Source: Pseudocercospora fijiensis CIRAD86
Taxonomy: Eukaryota > Ascomycota > Dothideomycetes > Mycosphaerellales > Mycosphaerellaceae
DNA: 64,000 nt
Assembly: GCF_000340215.1 (NCBI RefSeq)
Contig: NW_006921552.1
Span: 202,124 to 266,123, forward strand
Direction: 5' to 3'
Shown here one piece after another: positions 11,830 through 23,807 of the stretch. The first letter of the stretch is position 1, and each line of letters begins with the position of its first letter. The notes below the pieces were generated by a model that was not told where the DNA came from, did no database searches, and worked only from the letters and a program-made list of their open reading frames with translations. The translations under genes were made by a program, and so were the position numbers.

Positions 11830-14800
11830 CTAAGCCTATATACGTTTCCGCTTCTCGATCCGGTATCGCCTTCTACCTCCGCCCTCCTCCTCTTCGTTAT
11901 CGCTAATTAGGGTTTCGCTTAGACTAAATTTCGTATTCTCTTCGCGCTCCTAGGTTTCTTCGATCTTAAGGTTTTCTAATTCCTCGATTAACTCCTTTAG
12001 TATAATCTTTAGTAACCTACCTTAGCGATTCTAGTAGAGGAGATAGTATCGGAATACTATAATAGATTCGAAGGTAGTAGGCGAGTATATTCGATTAAAG
12101 CGGCCCTAGTAACGAGCGATACTAAAAGACCTCTTATAGCCTATACCTACGCTCGGGATAGCGAGGACGTCCCGAGCGACCGACGCTATCGTTAGAAACT
12201 TAGGCTCTAACCGCTACTATATAGCGAGAATATCGTCTCCGAATTCGTCTAGAAGACCGGTAAGATCTAGAGATTATTAGCCCTCTTTCCGAGCCTACGG
12301 GTTTATACTTACTCGCGCGCCGATAGAGATCGAACTCTTCTTTATTTACTTTAGTAGTTGCTTCCTCTTCTGCCTCTACTTCTTACCTACGAAATAGGTA
12401 TAATATCGGAGCCTTCTAAACCTTCTTTTTCTTTATAGGAGCTACATTTAGACTAGTTTCTTTCCGACGCTCGTAGAACATCTTTTCTAGAATAGTCTAG
12501 TAATACTTCGGCTATACCTCGTCCGCCTTCTATTCCGGCCTCTGCTAGTATATATCCTTTTCTACCGGGTTAAGTAAGTACGCAACGCTATAGATATCCC
12601 CGAACGAGTTAAAGGTAGTACTATAATATTTATGCAACTTAGTATAGGAGGTATCTATAGCTTTCGTTATAGCTACTTTCTAGAGAACGCTCTTCTTAGC
12701 TAGCTTAGCTACGGTTTCCTCGAGCTCGTTAAAGAGCTAGTTATAGTACGTAAAGACAAGGTAGATCGTCGGTCCTCGGGTTCTTCTAATCGTAGTAGTA
12801 ACCTTCGCGTAATACTTACTAATATCGACGAGATACTCTGCTTAGCGCTATTCGGCGGCGGTAAGGCCGAGCTACTTAATACCCTCGGAACTCTAATAGA
12901 TCTCGAGAGCGGTACGTAAAGTATATCCCCTCGTAACTATATAGAAAGTCGAATCGAACCGGGTCTTAACGTCTTAGGTAAAACGGAGTAGGCGCTAAGG
13001 AGGCCGCTTTTGCTATCGCTTATTCTATACGATATTCTAGGTATCGGTTTTAGGGCGCTCGATTAGGTTCTTTTAAATAGCCTCGAATCGGTTATATCTC
13101 TATAAGCTCGAGTTCGTATATATTGCTAGACGACGAAGCTAGAGAAAAAGAGTTAGAACTATACTAGGTTGCCGGCTATAGGTACTAGCTACGGACAAAA
13201 GTTATACCTTATACAAAACGAAAGCGAGGCTCTCTGCCTTATCCCGTCTTATTACTGTAATAAGTTTCTCGACTTTCGACTTTGCTTTATCCTTATCTAG
13301 GATCTTCTATTAGTCGTCGTTTAATAATGCAATTTTAAGCGTCTTAAAGAGGGCTCGGATCGCGATTTGAACTATATAAGCGAGGTAGGGAAACTTCTAT
13401 AGGGATGCAACTAGTAACGACGTCGGCTCCGATTTAATAGGGCTAGGGCTATTAATAGGCTCCTCTTTATCGTTATTATCGTACGTATTATCGTACGTAT
13501 CCGGAATCGTAGCGAGCTTAATATTCGGAAGATTAAGCTAGATTGTAGACCTTGTAATCTCCTCTACGTACTCGACCCTATCGATATAATTAGTAATTTT
13601 AAAGATATATACGAGTGAATTGTATATACAACGCCTTATATAATATTCGATTATTACTAGCGTTGTCCGTAGTAATCGAGATTAGTTTCGTTATTACGCT
13701 AACCCTATCCGCTACTATATAGACAAGAGTCGCTACGTCTTTACTAGTATAGGAACCTAGAATTTCAGGGAATCCGATTATAAGTTCCTAGAGTTTCTAA
13801 TCCGAATTAATAAAGTATAGTATAATCGAGAGGAAGGAGGCTCTTATAGTCCGGCTTAACTAGCTATCGATAGCAATAGCTACTCGGCGAGTATTACGGA
13901 GGATCTCCCGAATGTCGTCTAACGTAGCCTCTTTATTCTTTTCGAATATAATACGCTAGGTTGTCGCGCCGAGAAATGGGGGAGGGTAGTTTATAAGATA
14001 TAGGTATGTCTTCTATATAGACTCCCTTTCGTAGAAGTCTTCCGGAAGACCGTTTATAGCTAGCATTTCGTTTGCTAGTTGCTTAAAGTCTTCGGGGGAG
14101 AAATCGGTAGCCTTCAATCCTAGAGCTTCCTTAAGCGTAGCCTATAATAATTAGCTAGATCTCTACGGTTAATTTAGGTAGCCGGAATCTGTAGCCGGCA
14201 GCTATAGCCGGCAGCTATAGCCGGTATTTTAGAAGACATACCTCTTTCTAGAACGCTATATCTATATTAACTCTCCTCTCTCCTTAAGATTCCCGATACC
14301 GTTTAGAATAGAGATAGTTCGTAGGCGATAAGTTCCTATCCCCTAGTTTCGGGTATTTTAAGATTAAACCGTAGAAGTTATAGACAATTACTAGTTAACC
14401 TTTAAGTCGAGAAGTCGTATAACGGTATAATGCCCCCTCTATAAAGAACTTCTAGAATGTATCCGTTCGCTCCTTACTCCCCTATCGTATCGAGTATTTC
14501 CGGAGTTTATACTCCTTCGAACGTAAGTATAAAGGGAACTATATCTTATAGACCTATTAATTGAACTGCTCTATATACTCGGGTTTCTAAAGATATGCCT
14601 AGCTAGCCTTTTCGAAGATTTCCGGGTTAATACTCGATATTCTTATATCTCCGAACAACCTTCTACTTAGACTCCGTAAAGGTAAGGACTAGGTAGTAGT
14701 ACCCTATAATGAATTCCTACTACTAGGATTCGGAGAGGATAAATCTAGCCCTAATCGTAGTCTAGGACTCGATAGGCTCGAAGGTAAGTATACGACCTCC

Positions 14801-14834
14801 TCTCGACGTTATCGCAATCTCGCTCGTATACTAG
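11830..14834 (-). pseudogene. hAT-family transposase, RIP-inactivated and interrupted
   Basis: Cut-and-paste DNA transposase. On the minus strand the region near 13,640-13,760 reads like the hAT core (SITTDNASNN). Near 12,450-12,660 it reads KLHKYYSTTFNSFGDIYSVA followed by LLNPVEKD, the usual alpha-helical hAT pattern (KLxKYY...VLNP). Near 12,090-12,260 it reads LEPKFLTIASVARDVLAIPS and then SFSIARYWGR after stop-to-Trp reading, which is the C-terminal hAT dimerisation region. Stops are almost all TAG/TAA. The N-terminal side is cut at 14,834 by insertion of element A; minus-strand coding-like sequence appears to resume beyond 21,994. Frame changes near 14,690 leave the N-terminus unresolved, and no BED finger was identified. 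Confidence 0.8.
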
Positions 14835-14839
14835 ACTGT
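14835..14839. other. Target site duplication (ACTGT), left
   Basis: ACTGT immediately outside the left LTR matches ACTGT at 21,990-21,994 immediately outside the right LTR. A 5-bp duplication is usual for Ty3/Gypsy integration. It fixes the ends of element A and shows that it inserted into the hAT transposon. Confidence 0.9.
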
Positions 14840-15036
14840 TATAAGAAGGGTTATGTTAGCAGGTAGATAGGGTGGTAGTAGGTACAGGTAGTATTCGATA
14901 AGGATCTAGGAGGAGAGGGAGGAAGGTAGGAGAGTTAGCCTAACGCTAAGCGCTAAGCCCTGCCTAAGGCACTAAGACCCTAGCTTTACTCGGCCTAATT
15001 ATATACTAATCACGTATAGCCTCTTTAGCTCTAATA
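14840..15036 (-). repeat. Element A 3' LTR (197 bp)
   Basis: Equal in length to the 5' LTR and nearly identical to it. Begins TATAAGAAGGG and ends CTCTAATA on the plus strand. Differences from 21,793-21,989 are confined to CA/TA and TG/TA changes. Confidence 0.92.
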
Positions 15037-15195
15037 CACGCTTCCCTTCTAAAGGCCGCGCCCCCGTAGCCTGCCTATATTCTACGACCTCTATTGCCGC
15101 TAACTTAGCAAGTCTAATAAGCTGCTTAGCCCGCGCTAAATTAAACACTTAACTACCTAATTATATAACTATATCAAACCTCACCTTCTAATACA

Positions 15196-15735
15196 ATGTC
15201 TAACTCTAACTGCGCTATCCTTGTATATAATAAAGTGAAGGGATATAAAGCTATAAGAATTAAGGACTATCGACTAATTATAATACGAGCGCGTCTTCCC
15301 TACTGTAATAGGTAGACGTACGAGGTATTGTAGCACTACCTCCGTTCTAAGTAATATCGTATCGAGTTCTTTGCGTCTACTCTTAAAAGACCTAGCAATG
15401 TCCGCTTCCGAGGGTTGTCCGTTCCGAGGGTTGTTCTTATTATTACGAGGGCTATTATTTACTATCGTGGTTTTACTAGCCCTAATGAGTTAGGTTTAGT
15501 AGCCTTTAAGTGTTAACCAATTATCTCTTTTTAAAAAACTTAGTTCTTCTAGTTTCTATAGGTAAAGGCTATTGTAAGTATAGTAGTAGAGGTTCGCCTC
15601 GCTTAAAGGGTTAGATAGATCGAGGAGTAACCTATTGTCCGTAAGATCGACCCCGGCTAGCTTAGCTCTATAGTTTTGCCCTTAGTTAGTTAGTCTATTA
15701 GTCTACTCAATCTTTTAAGCGGCTTAAGGTTTTGA
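15196..15735 (+). pseudogene. Antisense accessory ORF of element A
   Basis: Plus-strand frame from ATG 15,196 to a TGA near 15,733, inside element A but opposite to gag-pol. The first ~95 codons carry only three stops, all TAG/TAA at Trp/Gln-like positions, starting MSNSNCAILVYNK and including LKRPSNVRFRGLSVPRVV. Beyond about codon 105 RIP-type stops become dense, so the real end may be near 15,500. The truncated copy of A keeps the same ATG context near 57,789 but carries indels soon after. No family was recognised. It converges on the end of pol. It could be a captured gene, a regulatory antisense ORF, or chance openness. Confidence 0.4.
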
Positions 15736-16224
15736 CTTAGCCTTAAAGTTTGATTAAAGTTTTAATCAAAGGTGCCTTAGAGTTTTAATATAGGTAAGGT
15801 TAACAATAGCAAGTAATATTAACAATAGCGACGCTAGTCGTCTTAGTGCTAACTTTACCTTCTTCTAATTTCCTTCTTTAACTAATAACAACTCGGTAAC
15901 ACCGTTACTAATATAGCGGTGTCCTTCCTTTCCTAAACATTAATACACTCCGTAATACTATTACTAATATAGCCTCGCCGGCCGCGCCGTCCTTGCCGAT
16001 TGCCTAGGCCTCGAGGCCTCGATAGAATAAAGGAACAAGAGGGGGACCTAAGTGCTAGGAGAAGGCCTTACAGGGCGCATTAGTAAAGAGGTAGAGCCCT
16101 TAAAAGAGCGTACGATTGGTTGACGCGTCGTAGCGCGCTTATTGACACTCGGTACGCGTTTACTATAGTAGTATAGTCCTATTGTCTCTTGTTGCTAACA
16201 ATTGCTTACAGCTAATTAGTTAGC

Positions 16225-16249
16225 TAATAGCACCCCGGGGGTAGCATTA
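16225..16249 (-). repeat. 25-bp near-palindrome, element A copy
   Basis: On the minus (sense) strand, arms TAATGCTACCCC and GGGGTGCTATTA. It lies 23 bases beyond the probable pol stop (16,272-16,274) and before the convergent antisense ORF. The same 25-bp motif recurs in element B and in the truncated A copy. Confidence 0.85.
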
Positions 16250-16271
16250 ATCCTAGGCCTTAATAGTAACA

Positions 16272-19200
16272 TTATAAGCTTTTAGTCTTCTTCTTGTTCT
16301 TTATACTAGTCTAATACTTATCTAACAACTTAGTTATGTCTTTAAAAGAGTCTTTAGCTTCCTACGAGTCCTATTTAGGTGAATAGCCTTACTATCTTAG
16401 TAGGTACTCCTTCTTGCCTTGCCTAGTACGATGCTATAGGATACGTTCTATAGACTATAGCTCCTTACTATCCGCTAGTATGTCTTCGTGTTCTATAGGG
16501 GCTTTATCCCCTCCGCGTAGGTAGTACGGCTTAAGGAGGGATACATAGAAGGTATTATAGATAGTGTAATAAGGTAGGAGCTACAACTAATAGGCCTATA
16601 TGCCCTTAGCCTCTCGAATGCGGAATAGGCCAATGTATCTTAGTGCGAGCTTGGGCCTTGTTTTGCTATTAGGTAATAGGTGTTTACGGATACGGAGGTT
16701 CTTTATACTAAGCATAACTATATCGCCTTGCTTAAAGGTTATTAGTATATAGCGCTTATCGTAGTAGGTCTTTTAGTACTCTTAAGCCTTTATTAACTTC
16801 TCGGCTATCTTAGTATAGATTTCCCGTATCTTCTAAACCCTCTTAATAGCCGCTAGTGTTTCGGGTACTTAACGCGCTTCCCTTTCCTTACGCTCGGCCT
16901 CGAGCGATAGTAGGTCTTATAGCATAGCAGCATTCTAGCCTATTATAGCTATATAGGGCGAGATCTTAGTTAATAAATGTATACTGTTATTATACACGAA
17001 TTCTGTAGGCTATAGGAGGTTAACCTAATTCTCGGGGTTCTTATTAATATAGCTGCGTAGGTACTGCTATAGGGTAGCATTCTGCCTCTCTATTTAACCG
17101 TTAGTCTATAGATAGAAGGCTATTAACAGCCGATGCTTTAGTCTTAGCTATAAGCAAATCTCGCTCTAATAGTAAGATATAAATATCGAGCCCCTATCGG
17201 AGACTATCCCCTTAGGGGTTCCCTAATAGGTACAGAAGATGTTACTCTATAGCGCCTCTACTATATCAATAGTAGTCTAGTCTTTCCGCGCTAGGATATA
17301 TCGAGCGCCTTTAGTGAATCGATCTACTACAATAAGGATAGCATTATACACGTCCTTGCTACCCCTACGTCTAGTAGGTAGAAGGCCTATAATAAAGTCT
17401 ATTGTTAGCTTAGCAAATAGCGTCTTTAGAATAGGGAGCGAGGACAACTCGCCGAACGGCAAGTGCTTCGGTGCTTTAACTCGCTAGTATACTGTATAGG
17501 TCTGTATATACTCCTTTATATGCCGCTTACTATTTAGCTAGTAGTATATACGCGATAGTAACTCGTGCGACCTCTCTGTACTATAGTAACTAGCGAGCTC
17601 ACTATTATAGTGCCTCTTTAAAAGCTCTTATCTAATCGATTGTTTAGCGGGGATATAGTATCTGCCTTTAAACTTTAAGTAACCTTTATCGTCGATCGAC
17701 TAATTGTTGTTACTCTTGCTAGATCGAGTCGCCCGTCTACTTACAAGCTTATTAATGCGCTCGACAGCAAAGGCGTCCCTCTACTAAGCACGTAATAGCT
17801 TATCTATAAACGATTAACTATCCCTATTTGCAAGGTTATTTAATAGTACCCGTACTATCGAACGAGGTACGCATTATATACATCTAATAGCACTAGTAGC
17901 CGGAACTACTACAACCTCTTCTATAGTACTGTCGCTATATAGGCTATTACTATAGATAGCAATATCTTTAATCGAGTTATTATAGCTCGAGCGATCTACG
18001 TCCTTTCTAACGCGTACTAGAAGAACGACAACTCCGCTATAGTATTTGTTGCCGCCGCGGGGTCCGGAAGTCCGCTTATCCTACGCTTGCTTATTAACAA
18101 TACGGGCTATAGCAATCTTATACTATAGGGTTGGAAACAAAGAATTAATGTATTAGGTCTCGCTATCGTAATTAGGTCGCCTCGATAGGCTATCGGTAGG
18201 GTTACTTACGCCTAGCCGGTATAATATATTAAAATCAAACCCGGCGAGGTAGACGGCCTATCTAGCCTGTCGACCTATAACCCTAGTAACCTTAGTAATG
18301 CTACGGAGGTTGTTATAGTCTATATAGACCTAAATTGTATACTAAGCACTATTAAGATAGTAGCGCTAATGCTTAAAGGCTTCGATAATAGCTAGGAGCT
18401 CTTGCTTGTAGGTCTCGTAGCGACGTTCTATATCGATTATCTTTCGTAAAAAGAAGGCAATCGGGTACTAATAGGTGTCGTTAGCCTATTGTAATATAAT
18501 AGCTAATACAGCGAACTGTAAAGCGTTAGTCTCAATTCGGATCTGCTTGCTTAGTACAAAATAGCGCAATAAGGGGACTTTAGTAAAGCGTTGCTTTAGA
18601 CCGTTAAAAGCGGCTTATGTTTTGTTAGTCTACCTGAACTCTCTAGAAGGGTTTGCCTTGGTTTTAGTAAGCTTAGTTAGTAGTATTACATGCCTCGAAT
18701 AACCCTTAATAAACCGACGGTAGAAGTTAGTAAAACCTAGGAACGATTAAAGCTCCTTAATAGACGTAGGAACAGGCTATTTAGTAATTGTTTTAATCCG
18801 ATTAGGATTAGCCTTAACACTATTAGTTAATACGATAAAACTAAGGAAGGCTACCTCCTTAGTAGCGAAGGTGCATTTAGAAGGCTTGTAATATAGTCTA
18901 TAGGCTCGTAGGCGGTCGAGGACCTTACGGACTATAGCCTAGTACTCCGCAATGTTAGGTAAGTGTATATAAACTAAGATGTTATCTAGGTAAACTATAT
19001 AGAGGTGATCTAATAGGCCTAATAGGGCCCGATTGATATAGGATTAGAATATTACAGGGGCGTTCGCTAGCCTAAATAGCATAACTAAATACTCGAAATA
19101 GCTATAACGAGTGCGAAAGGCTATCTTCTATTCGTCGCCCTTGCGGATACGGATACGATAGTACGCATCCTTAATGTCTAGTATAGTATAGTAGTAGGTA

Positions 19201-21600
19201 CTAGAAAGGCGGTCGAGGGTCTTATTAATAAGCGGGAGTAGACAGCGGTCTTTAATAGTAATAGCGTTAAGCCCTCTATAATCAATATATAAACGTAGGC
19301 CGCTATCCTTTTTTAGCACGAACAGGATAGGTGCACTAGCAGGGCTGTTACTATATCGGATTCGACTATTAGCTAGGTTTTCCTCTAGGTACTTACGTAG
19401 TATAGCAAGCTCTCGTTTACTAAGGTTGTAGAGGGGTCTAAAAGGAACCTCCTTGCCCTCTATAATATTAATCTTATAATCCGTCTCTTTGAATATAGGC
19501 AATGTCGATACTAGGTAGTGTTTGAATACATTAATATAGGTTTCTCGAATAGGTACTAGTATACGAGAGAGCTAATTAGGGTCTATGCTATTAGGGGGTA
19601 CAGGTTTATCGTTATCTCTACCGAGAAGATTAGCTATCGGATTAGCTAAGGCAGGTATTAGGTTGCTAATAAACAGGACCCTAATATCGTTAGGGCACTC
19701 GCTAATATTAATGTATTTAATGTCCTCTTTCCTAGCGATTCTAAATCGCTACTTCTAGAGGCCTAGGTCTATAGCTATAGCGTAGTACTTAAGAACAGGG
19801 TTGCTAATAACAATAGTAGCTCCCCTATGTAGGTTGTCTATATCTACTACGTAAGTAGTAAAGTCTAGTAGGCGTTTATTTCCGAGGTCGTCCTTTAGAG
19901 CTATAGGAATATAGTAGGCTCTATAGGTTAAGTGCCGAGCGTTATTAAACTAAGTAAGGGTTAGCAGGTTAGTCTTCGGTAGTTGTCGAAGGTCTAATTG
20001 CTTAGCTAGGCGATAGCTAATAAGGGCACTAACTGAATTTCCTAGATCTAGTATAACCTTAGTTTAATAGGTAGTGCCCTTCGTATCCTATACAAGGCAG
20101 GAGCGTATTATAGCTAGTACAATGTCGATAGTCTTACGCCGCACGAGGCTAATAGTTAGTACGGCGCTTACTCTTTTTTCGAAGGTTAGCCTATAGGGGT
20201 AGCGTTAGCCGCTAAGAGGTGCTTTCGGTGTTTAGCGGAAGCACGGTTAATTCGGGCCTAGTCCTTAGGTTTGTCGCATTAGCCTAGTAGATAGCTAGTG
20301 CTGTTACAATTAAAGCACTTTAACCCGGTTAGTAGACTGCCGTAGCTGTTGTTACTATTATTAGCCGAGCGGTTAGCATTATAGGGATACGAGCCCCTTC
20401 CCCGGCCCCTATCGCGGCCTCCTCTATATAGCCGCCGGCTACGGCCTCTTCTACGATCGTTACTGTTCCTATTGTTAGTATTATTGTCCTAATAGGAACC
20501 TTAGTTTCCTCCGCGGCTACTACGGTTACTACGGTTAGTACTAGCTAGTCGGATCCTTAATTCTAGTCGTTACTAAAGCTAAACAGCTCGTTTAGCTGTT
20601 TCTACTTTAACTATAAATTGAATACGTGTTAGGTTAGCCTATTCGAATATACGACGGCGGTCCAATTCGAGAATAAGCTCCTACCTAAGCTTAGGGCGTA
20701 TTTCCGAGATCTATATAGAATTAGTCTTAGGCGGAAGGTCGTCTTTAAGGGTTTTCAAATAGGCTTCAAATAAGCGAGCCGATTAATTAGTCTTCTATTT
20801 AGCTCGAAGATACAGGTCCTAAGCATGTTGTTGCCTTAGTATAGGGTTTCTAAGGGTGTCTAGTATAATAGTTTTGTAGGTTTGCTACTAAATAGCAGTT
20901 TGGTTATTAAGGGAGTCGAAATAGTTATCCTATATGCGCTTTAGGTCGCTATTAATGTACTGCATAGCGTATACGACTAAGGAATAGTCGTCTAGTAGCG
21001 CTCTTAGTACATTACGCTAGTTAAGTTTATAGTTACGAATGTGGTCGTTATACTACTTTCGACTAGAGCTATTAAACACGGTATAGTCCTTAAGTTTAGC
21101 ATCCTTCTTTTAGATAGGTAGTAAAGAAGGTCCCGCTATTAGTTTTGCTATCGGGGCTTCCTAAAGGCGACGGAGCTCGAGGAGATTATCCTTTAGCTAT
21201 TGTTCTTAACGTAGGGTAGTAAGCCTGTTTTGAGTAGCTTCTTGAAGTCTCCCTAATAGTTGAGGGCTAAAGGCTAGTTAGCTATATCGACGGTTGACAA
21301 TATTGCTAAGAATATCGTTAACAGGCAACTCTAGGTCGTTACCTAGAATTACAGGTTCTTCGGCAGGCCTAGCAGTAGGCTCCTTAGTAGGAGGCACTTT
21401 AGCAGGTGCTCTAGTAGGCACTTTAGTAGGCCCTTTAGCAGGCACTGTGCTACTAGTATTGTCGTTGCTAGCGCTGCTAGCGGCGCCGCGATTATTGTTT
21501 CGTAATAAGCCGGCTATTGTAATAAGGGGTAGTACTAATAATGTATTATTAGCCCCTAAGATACGGATGTAGCGGAGTTAGTAGATATCGGTCTAGTATA
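16272..21600 (-). pseudogene. Element A gag-pol with C-terminal chromodomain, RIP-inactivated
   Basis: Retrotransposon polyprotein on the minus strand. Gag (about 21,600-20,270) has a Pro/Thr/Ala linker (VPAKGPTKVPTRAP) and a CFNC...C zinc knuckle near 20,330-20,280 whose His reads Tyr. The RT has an open run at 19,502-19,128 with [11 protein letters not shown]. The catalytic YxDD reads YLDN near 18,990-18,975, an Asp-to-Asn change of RIP type. Integrase core is at 17,462-17,277 (LTIDFIIGLLP, VVDRFTKGARYI). A chromodomain near the C-terminus (16,480-16,300: KKEYLLRWWGYSPK with stop read as Trp, then DSWEAKDSF) identifies a chromovirus, a lineage that can target heterochromatin. Stops are TAG/TAA. 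The start of gag and the gag/pol boundary were not resolved. Confidence 0.9.
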
Positions 21601-21792
21601 CTTAACTTAGTATAATAGGCCGTATAGAAGGCCTTGCTTAATAATTAGTACGGTTGTTTCGATAGAATAGTACGTATAGATCCCGTTCTTCGGGCGCAAT
21701 ATAGTTAGATTAGTCTTGTTCGTAGCTATACCGCTAAAAGCTTGAAATAAGAACTATCTAGCTACTGCCCTTAAAGGGTAGATCGAATACTG

Positions 21793-21989
21793 TATAAGAA
21801 GGGTTATATTAGCAGGTAGATAGGGTAGTAGTAGGTATAGGTAGTATTCGATAAGGATCTAGGAGGAGAGGGAGGAAGGTAGGAGAGTTAGCCTAACGCT
21901 AAGCGCTAAGCCCTGCCTAAGGTACTAAGACCCTAGCTTCACTCGGCCTAATCACATGCCAATCACGTATAGCCTCTTTAGCTCTAACA
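21793..21989 (-). repeat. Element A 5' LTR (197 bp)
   Basis: Pairs with 14,840-15,036. In sense orientation it starts TGTTAGAGC, and gag-pol lies downstream on the minus strand. No tRNA primer site was identified next to it. Confidence 0.92.
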
Positions 21990-21994
21990 ACTGT
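21990..21994. other. Target site duplication (ACTGT), right
   Basis: Matches 14,835-14,839. Confidence 0.9.
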
Positions 21995-23527
21995 TTCGAC
22001 TGTCGTCTCGTTATTACCCTTCCTAGTATAGCGCCTAGTATATATATAATGTCGGTCGGTATGTTTTAAGGTTTCGTACGGTAAGGTAAGGACTTAGGAG
22101 TAGTAGATGTATACTAGTAGCTATAGAGAAACACCCTTTCTTTTATAGTATCGTATCGTTAGGAATAGCTAGGCAGTAAATAGCTAGCTACCTTTTTTTT
22201 TTGTTTCCTAGCTACCTAACTACTAGATTTTTTTTCCTAGCTACCCTAGCTAGCCTAACTACTAGAATTTCTTTCCTAGCTACCCTAACTACCTGAATTT
22301 TGCCTTCTATACGGCGGCTCTCTCCTACTAACGGAACCGAGCTACTATACCTAACGAATCTAAGCTCGTTTTTAGTCTTAATCTATCCTCTTTCGGTATA
22401 AGACACTCGATAAGCAAATGCTTAGGCCGAGTCTAACTACGAAACCTAAGACTAACTAATAGCTCTATTAACTAATCCTAATCCTCGAACTCCTTCCGCT
22501 TCTTAGTAAAGACCTTAAAGAGCGCTCGAGCTTCTTCGGGTACCTACGGAGTAGTCGAGATAAAGCCGTATCGCTAAAATAGGTAATCCTTCGGAGGCTT
22601 ATATAGAGATTTAGAGAATTCTAACGCTAACCTATCCTACTAGTAGCTTAGATTCCGGATACAAGCCCTCTCTGCCTTAGTAAAGATTTTATATAGTAGT
22701 AGTACTCTGCCTTCGAGAAACGCTTTCTATTTAACTGTTAGTATCTGCCGGCTACGAACGCCGGCTATATATGCCGAGCATAGAATAATTACCTGTACCC
22801 CTTCCTCCTATAGTAACACTTCTACCGTCCCTAGATACCTAGCCCCGATCGCATTAATCGTAAGCTACTTTGCCTTTATAGACGTAAAGGCTTCGCTCTA
22901 ATACTAATAAAGAAACTTCTACTCTATATCGAGGATATAAAGACGACTAGTCTCGATTCTAATCCTTGCTAGCTTTTCGTAGTAGCTTTAACTATGATTT
23001 TCTAGATTAATAGGACTTATGCCTTAGCCCTTTACTAGTATCTCGTCTCTTTAACTATACTTGATCTACTCCTAGCGCTTATCGTCTATAGCGTTAGGCC
23101 CTAAGACTGCACCTATTACTAGATCGACGTATAGTATCTCCTCGCTTTTTTTAGTTCCTTTATTCGTAGTATTAAGCTCTGTCGCGGTATCCTAAACTCT
23201 AGTATTGTTGTTCTCGGCTATCTAAATATCTCCGTTACTATCGGTCGTATCGATAGAGGTAGCGGCTATAGGTCTAAATGCTATTAGTTAACGTATTAAA
23301 GAAAAATATACCGGCTATAGCTGCTAGCTACGGCCGCTAGCTAGATTGACTTACGCTACTAGAACTTTACGCTCGAAAACTAGCCGTAATTCTTTCCTCC
23401 TCTTAGCCTTCTCTTAGGTTGTCTTCTTATTCTAACCTTTACTTTTTTCTATAGGCGCTAGCTATCGATAGAATGCCTTATTCCGCGCCTTTCTTCTCTT
23501 ATCCTTAGCTCTTTTATCCTTATCTAT
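21995..23527. other. Continuation of the interrupted hAT block, unclassified
   Basis: RIP-altered DNA between elements A and B. The first ~100 bases on the minus strand read through toward the hAT frame if element A and one target copy are removed. Near 22,190-22,290 there is a local repeat of CCTAGCTACC/TAACTAC with T-runs. TAGCCGGC-like motifs lie near 22,745-22,780 and 23,305-23,340, as in 9.8-14.2 kb, which supports one original transposon spanning both sides of A. Minus-strand coding traces near 23,140-22,900 were not identified. Confidence 0.45.
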
Positions 23528-23807
23528 TATTGGCTAGTAACCGGCCCTACACACCTAGGGGGAGTTTTGAGCCTATATAAGAGGCCTCCTTCTACATTGT
23601 AGATAGGGCACCAACCTCGTATAGTACATTGTTTATGTTACACTTCTATAATGCCTATATTGCAGGGCTCTAGTTATTAGCCTAAGCAACCGTCTTGTTA
23701 TCCTATTATGCTAAACATAGCTGCCTATATTGCTATAGGTTATGTTACCCTCGGTAGCCTATACTATTACTGCTAGTAGTAGTAGTAGTTTTAGTTTCCG
23801 TCCTTTA
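23528..23807 (+). repeat. Element B 5' LTR (280 bp)
   Basis: Begins TATTGGCTAG and ends GTCCTTTA; ends TG...CA are inferred before RIP. Nearly identical to 35,577-35,856. Contains a TATA box (listed separately). Confidence 0.92.
23571..23590 (+). promoter_or_regulatory. TATA box in element B LTR
   Basis: GCCTATATAAGAGGCCTCC-type core, conserved in the 3' LTR near 35,620-35,639. Position within the LTR fits the retrotransposon promoter. Inferred from sequence only. Confidence 0.6.

Larger units (their letters stand above)
14840..21989 (-). mobile_element. Element A: Ty3/Gypsy chromovirus, nested in hAT
   Basis: A complete LTR retrotransposon of 7,150 bp in minus orientation. It has 197-bp LTRs at both ends, a perfect 5-bp target duplication, gag with a CCHC-type knuckle, and pol in the order protease, RT, RNase H, integrase, chromodomain. 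The LTR ends read TG...TA in sense, consistent with canonical TG...CA after a CpA change. Differences between the two LTRs are all CA/TA or TG/TA type. A plus-strand ORF lies in the 3' part between pol and the 3' LTR. A truncated second copy lies at 57,438-59,926. Confidence 0.93.

Noticed and set aside
21294..21572. 92-codon plus-strand frame
   Set aside because: Antisense shadow of the Pro/Thr/Ala linker in element A gag.
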